In this document: piece by piece, positions 59,230 to 64,000 of the stretch
Position numbering within the stretch: the stretch's first letter is position 1
Layout: the number at the start of each line of letters is the position of its first letter
Source of the DNA: Turnera subulata
Taxonomy: Eukaryota; Streptophyta; Magnoliopsida; Malpighiales; Passifloraceae
Length of the DNA: 64,000 nt
Direction of reading: 5' to 3'
Assembly (NCBI GenBank): GCA_028386065.3
Contig: JAKUCV010000163.1
Span: forward strand, 8,317-72,316
The notes under the pieces: model-generated
The model's database searches: none
Seen by the model: the letters and a program-made list of their open reading frames with translations, nothing else
Told to the model about the DNA's origin: nothing
Made by a program: the position numbers and the translations under genes

Positions 59230-59857
59230 TTAGTTTTCTATCGCTTTTTTTCTTCTTGTTTTCTCTCGATTCTTTCGTTTCCCTACCAAAGAAAGAAGAG
59301 AGGAAGATGGTATTATATATGTGTGCGTCTGCCTGCTAGGGTTTCTCTTGTCTGTCTCGCTTTTGCTTCCCAAAGAGAGTTAAACCCAGTCCCAAATTTA
59401 TCTAACCATTTACTGAATAGTTACCTTCTCTCACCGCACCAAAACTGAAACCTTGATTTTTACCTTTCTTTTTCTTGGCCTTCTTTATGATCCTCCTTCC
59501 TAACTTTAGAACTGTGCCTTCGGAAAGTTGTGTAACTTCCTACTAACTAATGAATTCCACGTTCTTATAGTAACAAAAGCTGCACCTTCTTTATCTATCT
59601 TTTGGTTATTTGCAGACAATGAAGTCATACTATTAATGCATTCTCACAATCCACACCCAAGATATTATTGCTCCGTTAAGTTAAAGCCATCTGATGACTT
59701 TTGATCGATAAGTGATGGGTGCTTTTGATGATACAAAAAACAACAAAAAGAAGAAGACATGTCCAATCTTTGAAAGATTCCAAGTCTGAAAACCATATGG
59801 CATTTTGACTTAAAGAGAGCCCTGAAGTCTAACTTCTGATAAGAATCTTGGAAACTC
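59230..59857. other. Spacer, promoter of the 57-59 kb gene
   Basis: It holds the upstream region of that gene, with no coding region beyond short frames. Confidence 0.4.
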
Positions 59858-59865
59858 CTTAAATG

Positions 59866-60186
59866 CAGGTGGGCCGGCAGTTCAATCTAGGGCTTAAGGC
59901 CACCAAATGTATAAGGCCTTCAATTTTATAGTCTACGGGCTTATATATAAGATAGACTAGAATTTGGAACTGGACTACTAAAGAAAATTCTGTGGATTTC
60001 TACTGTCCGACTTTTTAGTTTTAATTCTCTAAGGAAATTCAAAATTAGGGAAACGAAGAGTTGGCTATCGCTATTGGTTTATCATTCTTAGGGAAACGAA
60101 GAGTTGGCTATCGCTATTGGTTTTTTTTGGAAGGGCCTCATTTTTTTTTTCGCTTTAAGCCTCTCAAAAAGCTTGAGCCGGCCCTG
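59866..60186. mobile_element. hAT-type MITE with 8-bp target duplication
   Basis: The element starts CAGGTGGGCCGGC and ends GCCGGCCCTG, so the ends are imperfect terminal inverted repeats of the hAT style. It is flanked by a perfect 8-bp duplication CTTAAATG (59858-59865 and 60187-60194), the size typical of hAT transposons. At 321 bp it has no coding capacity. A 43-bp tandem duplication (60045-60087 and 60088 onward) lies inside it. Confidence 0.85.
60045..60123. repeat. 43-bp tandem duplication inside the MITE
   Basis: The unit beginning TTAGGGAAACGAAGAGTTGG occurs twice, and the second copy is cut at about 36 bp. Confidence 0.88.
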
Positions 60187-60332
60187 CTTAAATGCATAGA
60201 AAGTTAAGAATCAACTCTATGAATATTAAATACAAAACGCGTAGCCAATATACTAGCCAATAAATGGCCTAGCAGAGTCCATCTCTTAATACTGCACTTG
60301 CTACTTAATTAAAAAATAAAAATTACAAGCGA

Positions 60333-60790
60333 ATGGCAAATCTCTCCACCATTGTCTTTTCTGCACTTTTTGTAACTCTGCCGCTGGGATTAGATGGCTG
60401 TTCAGCTCATTCACCTATGACAATCAAAGGTACGGTTTTCTGTTTGCCAGGAACAATTTTTTTTTTCCCCCATTCAGTGATTACTTTGGATTTAATTAGT
60501 ATGATGATAGCTAGTCCTCATTTCTTATCTTTCTGCTTCAAATTCTGATCATTGTTCAAAAGAGTTACGTCTATTGCCTTCTTAATTACATTGGTAATTG
60601 ATCTTGGTGGCGCATGTGAACAGGTTTGATGATCAACAAACTCCAGGGACCAGTTATCCATTTGGGAGGTAGAAAGTACAAGACTCACAATAATGAGCGA
60701 CCAACTCGAATTTTGGCTGCCGGCAGAGACGGTGATGAACCTAGAGAAGGGCCACCGTCTCCGCGGCCACGTCGTGGCAGGATACCATAG
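60333..60790 (+). CDS. Putative secreted peptide precursor, 87 residues
   Basis: Exon 1 (60333-60429) encodes a signal peptide (MANLSTIVFSALFVTLPLGL, with cleavage likely near CSA). Exon 2 (60624-60790) encodes a short spacer with GPVIHLGGRKYKTH and a Pro/Arg-rich end, EGPPSPRPRRGRIP. The junction is GT-AG and keeps the frame, and total coding length is 264 bp. The layout (signal, variable middle, basic Pro-rich C-terminus) is that of plant peptide-hormone or defence-peptide precursors. The end does not match CLE, CEP, RGF, IDA, PSY, CIF or PIP consensus as I know them. It lies just 3' of the hAT MITE. Confidence 0.5.
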
Positions 60791-61852
60791 GGCGATGGAC
60801 CATCACCTGCCATGTTTAAAATTCGGTGCATCTCTAGAATAGACATAAATGGGGCCTGTATCAAATTATGGGACTACATCCCATACCGATTTCAGATTAG
60901 ATGTTACAGATACTGCAGTTTCCAGTTACATATGTAAAAGCGAAATTGGTTTTTGGAAGCTGCATGACATGCCTTTTGGTAGGGCAACGAAGTCACCATT
61001 TCTCACTATGGCTAGTGTTTTACTCGTTAAGGAAAAACCAGAGGCCGATTAGACAGTCATTTGCCTCCATAGGCAAGACAGCTATTCCAAAGGGAAAACA
61101 AAATTCTCAGAGCATTAGGGGATGAGTGGATGACTTCGTCCCAAATATACTTGAGATGACTGGATTTTTTTTTGATACTAAGATGACTGGAATATGATGT
61201 CCACTGGGTGAACATATATGGTTGACATCAAAAAAGAGAAAGAAAATTGAAATGAAGGATTATATAATCAACCAATTACGACTTCCATTGGTTAACTCTG
61301 TTGATCAAGTTGCTAAGCAAGACAAAAATGCTTATATTTACGAAATTTATTTCAACTTACCAAGTGAGATGGTAAATAAATAGAACTAAATATTGATTAG
61401 GCCAAAAAAATATTCCACATTGAGTTTCAATCTTTAACAGTTGCAAGACAATATTTGTCAGACAAAAAACTGGAAGACAAAAGAATGGCACCTTTCTGTG
61501 GATAATTTTCTGGTTTTATCTCTCCTTCCACTTTCATCGAACAGAAGCACATATTGAAGCCGATAATAGAATACAGAAAGGATAAGAAGTGTACCAAAAC
61601 CAGGTTGTACAAAATTGGAGCTCGAGGCACCGTGCATCTGTGGTGTGACCCAAGAAATGAATAATATCTGGAACTTGTCTGGTGGCTATCAGCTGCATTG
61701 AAGTACAAAAGTTTTGCAATTAAAGCGTATGGCATTGTTGAAGAATTAAAGTGCAACATAATTAATCTTCCATACATATACACAGCAATCTCCTATTCAG
61801 GGTGGAAGTCTGACAGCAAAGATCACATTCATTGGTCACAGACAGAAAGTAC
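60791..61852. other. Spacer, no gene supported
   Basis: Short frames only. Some of 61430-61850 may be intron sequence of the CAMTA fragment. Confidence 0.4.
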
Positions 61853-62178
61853 CTGAATCAGAATCTTCACATAGTGATGAAAGGGTGCTAGTGGGGCTTG
61901 TTGAGTCTGTACGTCCTGAAGTCTCTTTATTAGTATTTGCAGCAAAGCTATTTGAATGACTGTTATTGGTTCTGCTACCCTGGTAAAACAAGACATCCAA
62001 TCGTAATCGTAACAACATCACAGAGAAAAAATTGCCACATTTTAAAAGAGAAGATGAATGAAGTCCGTGAAATATACTACAAAATCAAACAATCCACAGA
62101 TGGCAAGATTAAACTAGCTAGTGAAGGGCAAGAATAAAGTACCTTAACTTCCAAGTGGTGGACGAAAACAATATGCGT
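61853..62178 (-). pseudogene. CAMTA (calmodulin-binding transcription activator) fragment
   Basis: A minus-strand exon ending IVFVHHLEVK at a GT donor (left edge 62143) matches the end of the CG-1 DNA-binding domain (VLVHYLEVK). The next exon (61853-61979) reads GSRTNNSHSNSFAANTNK and STSPTSTLSSLCEDSDS, the linker after CG-1 in CAMTA proteins. Phases agree. Neither the rest of CG-1 nor the TIG, ankyrin or IQ regions are present nearby. It is a two-exon remnant. Confidence 0.7.
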
Positions 62179-62492
62179 CAACTGGCTGTGACATTAAAGC
62201 CAATACATGAGACGGAGAACAAAAGATTACAAGGAACGACAAAAAAAAGGACCTATATAACGCAAAAGGAACCTTTGGACACTTCTATCAAGAAAAATAC
62301 CACTCTATCATACTTACTCTTCGAGCGACCAGTAGCTGTGCCTTTGAAAGTTTTGGATTAATGCATGTTTGATCCCTGTGTTGCCCCTGGATTCGAAGAT
62401 TCAGCACTGTGTTGCGTTTTCGTTACTTTTGATCCCTGTGTGTGTCCATTTGCGTTACTTTTGGTCTGAGTCGCCGGATTCCAGTAGCTGGT

Positions 62493-63010
62493 CTGAGTCG
62501 TGCTCGAAGCTCCTCCTCTTCCCGGCCCACTTGGAGAACTGGAGTTTAACGCTAATCCCGACATCAATCTTCAAGACTTCCCTAACCAACCGATGATCCA
62601 CCTTCAGCTTTAGCACTTCCAGGGCCTTCTCGGCGTCGGGTCCCCACTTGAATATCTTGAGGATTCTAATGAATCTCTCGTCAAGTATCCTAACCGATGG
62701 GTCTTTCTTGGAGAAATTTGTACCCGGTGGGGATGATCTATGGACGGTGTCTTCTCGACTACCCAACTTGAACATTTGGACAATTTCATTATCTGGGCAA
62801 AAAGAAATCAAACCCCGGGAGAGAAGAAAGGACTTTGAGCAAGAAAATTTGACCGGACTATATTGGTTCAGTTGAAGAGAGGAGAATGAGTGTTACCTGT
62901 TTGTTTAATTCTCTGACCGAGAATAGCCGAAGTTGATATATAGCGCTTCTTCAAAACGGTGTTCGATCCTAGAAGGCTAGAACCATCTTTGCGTTGCGCG
63001 CCATCTATTG
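62493..63010 (-). pseudogene. Duplicated 5' fragment of the PPR gene
   Basis: From 62493 onwards the sequence is nearly identical to 54555-55060. It contains the PPR start region, the intron and the first part of exon 2, up to the residues KWAGKRRSFEHDS. The left end is cut within exon 2 and runs into unrelated sequence, which adds about a dozen residues before a stop. Small differences (for example SKWAG for FKWAG) show some age. Confidence 0.9.
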
Positions 63011-64000
63011 TTTAACTCATTTCACTGGTTAGCGTTATACAACTGCAATATAAGGAGGAACAGAATGCCCTGGGCTACCTAGTATTGGGCCTGCCTGACC
63101 CTATAGTGAAAATTGTGGACAAGCCTGCCATATGATCAGTAATGGGCCGAGGCCCTGTTGCCTGTTGGTCAATCATGTAACAGTAAAAGCCTGTTGTTTC
63201 ATCGGCCGCTTGTATTTGTTGTTCTTTGTGGGTTTTTCATTGTATTGGTTAGGCAAAGCTCAAAGTTCTTTGTGGTTTGTTCGATACTCTTACAACCTCA
63301 TTTCAAATCTATTACGTGATAAATATTTTTGATTAGGGAACTCTACCGACGTGAATTTTTAGACTGTGACTCCACTTTGGAAGTAATAGACCGACCATGA
63401 CTTCTAGTTCATGGAAGACCGTTTCGGTTGCGTTTTGGACACGCATCTCAACTTAGAAAAAGGAAGGATTCGGTTGGGTGGAAGGATGGCTTATTCAAGA
63501 TTCGGCTTTCGAGTTTTGACCCCTTCGTTCGCTATTCTAGAAAGAGAGGAAAGACACAGAATTGTCCATGTATTCAAATTTCAACCTATAAGTCGCTGGT
63601 CGGCTAACGTGTGACACGGGCTATTATATGTTCGTGAGGCCGGTTTTTTGAATATATATTCGTGTTGTAGGTATACCCAAAGGACTAGCCTGTGGGTTGT
63701 TTTAAAGTCACCTACCGTAGACGCGGAGATGTACAAATGAACAATGCGTATCTTGTATAGTTGTTGTCATGGGGTTTGCTCTCTTTTTGTTCTAGGTCAT
63801 CACAGCACGACAAAACAGACCACGTACGTGCGTGGTGGGCTTAACCTTAATTTCTATGCATCTCATTATAGGGAAGTGGACAGCCCTTTAACAAGGAGGA
63901 ATTAAAATTTTGCAATCACCGTAATAAAAATGACAATATCAAAACCGTAAAACAAAACATGTTTTTAACAACTCCCGCGTCATGTCCTACAGACAAAAAA
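63011..64000. repeat. Second copy of the PPR upstream spacer, with an extra 0.7 kb
   Basis: 63011-63130 matches 55080-55200, and 63835-64000 matches 55290-55475. The 0.7 kb between (about 63135-63830) has no counterpart in the first copy and no gene I can support. By analogy with the first copy, HSP70-14/15 should follow beyond the window. Confidence 0.65.

Noticed and set aside
63135..63830. Organelle-derived insertion in the second spacer copy
   Set aside because: Composition differs from the flanks, but I could not match it to any plastid or mitochondrial gene.
1..64000. CRISPR array or bacterial-type operon
   Set aside because: No regularly spaced direct repeats and no closely packed intronless gene sets; the DNA is plant nuclear.

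Overview
This is plant nuclear DNA. Genes have GT-AG introns, untranslated leaders are AT-rich, an intact tRNA-Gly(CCC) is present, and there are plant-type Ty1-copia, Ty3-gypsy, LINE and hAT remnants. The gene set (SULTR3;4, MFP1, TMM, CAMTA, trihelix and P-class PPR proteins) points to a eudicot, probably a rosid. I cannot name the species from sequence alone.

Left part (1-27.8 kb). A beta'-COP (COPB2)-like gene on the minus strand is present twice. The first copy (16809-18417) is split inside an exon. Its next 27 bases lie at the extreme left edge (1-27), and 16,781 bp of other DNA sits between. That DNA holds broken pieces of a golgin-candidate-5 gene, a PV42-type CBS-domain gene, a TOO MANY MOUTHS (TMM) gene, a papain-like gene and a CPP/TSO1-type CXC gene, plus a young non-autonomous LTR retrotransposon, a decayed copia element and a LINE fragment. 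From memory, Arabidopsis GC5, TMM and PV42b lie close together on chromosome 1, with a beta'-COP gene nearby, so the block looks like a displaced, decaying piece of that ancestral neighbourhood. At the left junction the golgin reading frame runs without a stop into the beta'-COP frame, giving a possible chimeric gene. To the right are an intact NIP7 gene, a decayed omega-amidase (nitrilase-like) gene, the tRNA, a small thionin-like secreted peptide gene and the second, open COPB2-like copy, which encodes only the first WD40 propeller.

Middle (27.8-36 kb). About 8 kb is AT-rich and has no gene I can support.

Right part (36-64 kb). A well-preserved gene row carries SULTR3;4 (+), SYS1 (-), MFP1 (-), a trihelix factor (+) and a PPR gene like At3g16010 (-). 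COPB2, SULTR3;4, MFP1 and this PPR gene are, from memory, consecutive loci in Arabidopsis (At3g15980-At3g16010), so the order is ancestral. After the PPR gene there is a C-terminal fragment of an HSP70-14/15 (Hsp110-type) gene. Then comes about 6 kb with an unrecognised gene, a hAT MITE with a perfect 8-bp target duplication, a small putative secreted-peptide gene and a CAMTA fragment. Finally the 5' part of the PPR gene and its upstream spacer appear a second time. This fits a partial tandem duplication surrounding an insertion, with an intact HSP70-14/15 gene predicted just beyond the right edge.

Genes that look functional: NIP7, SULTR3;4, SYS1, MFP1, trihelix, PPR, tRNA-Gly, and probably the short COPB2-like gene, the thionin-like peptide, the 57-59 kb gene and the 60.3 kb peptide gene. 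Membrane-traffic genes (beta'-COP, golgin, SYS1) cluster here, but nothing in the sequence shows that they are co-regulated.
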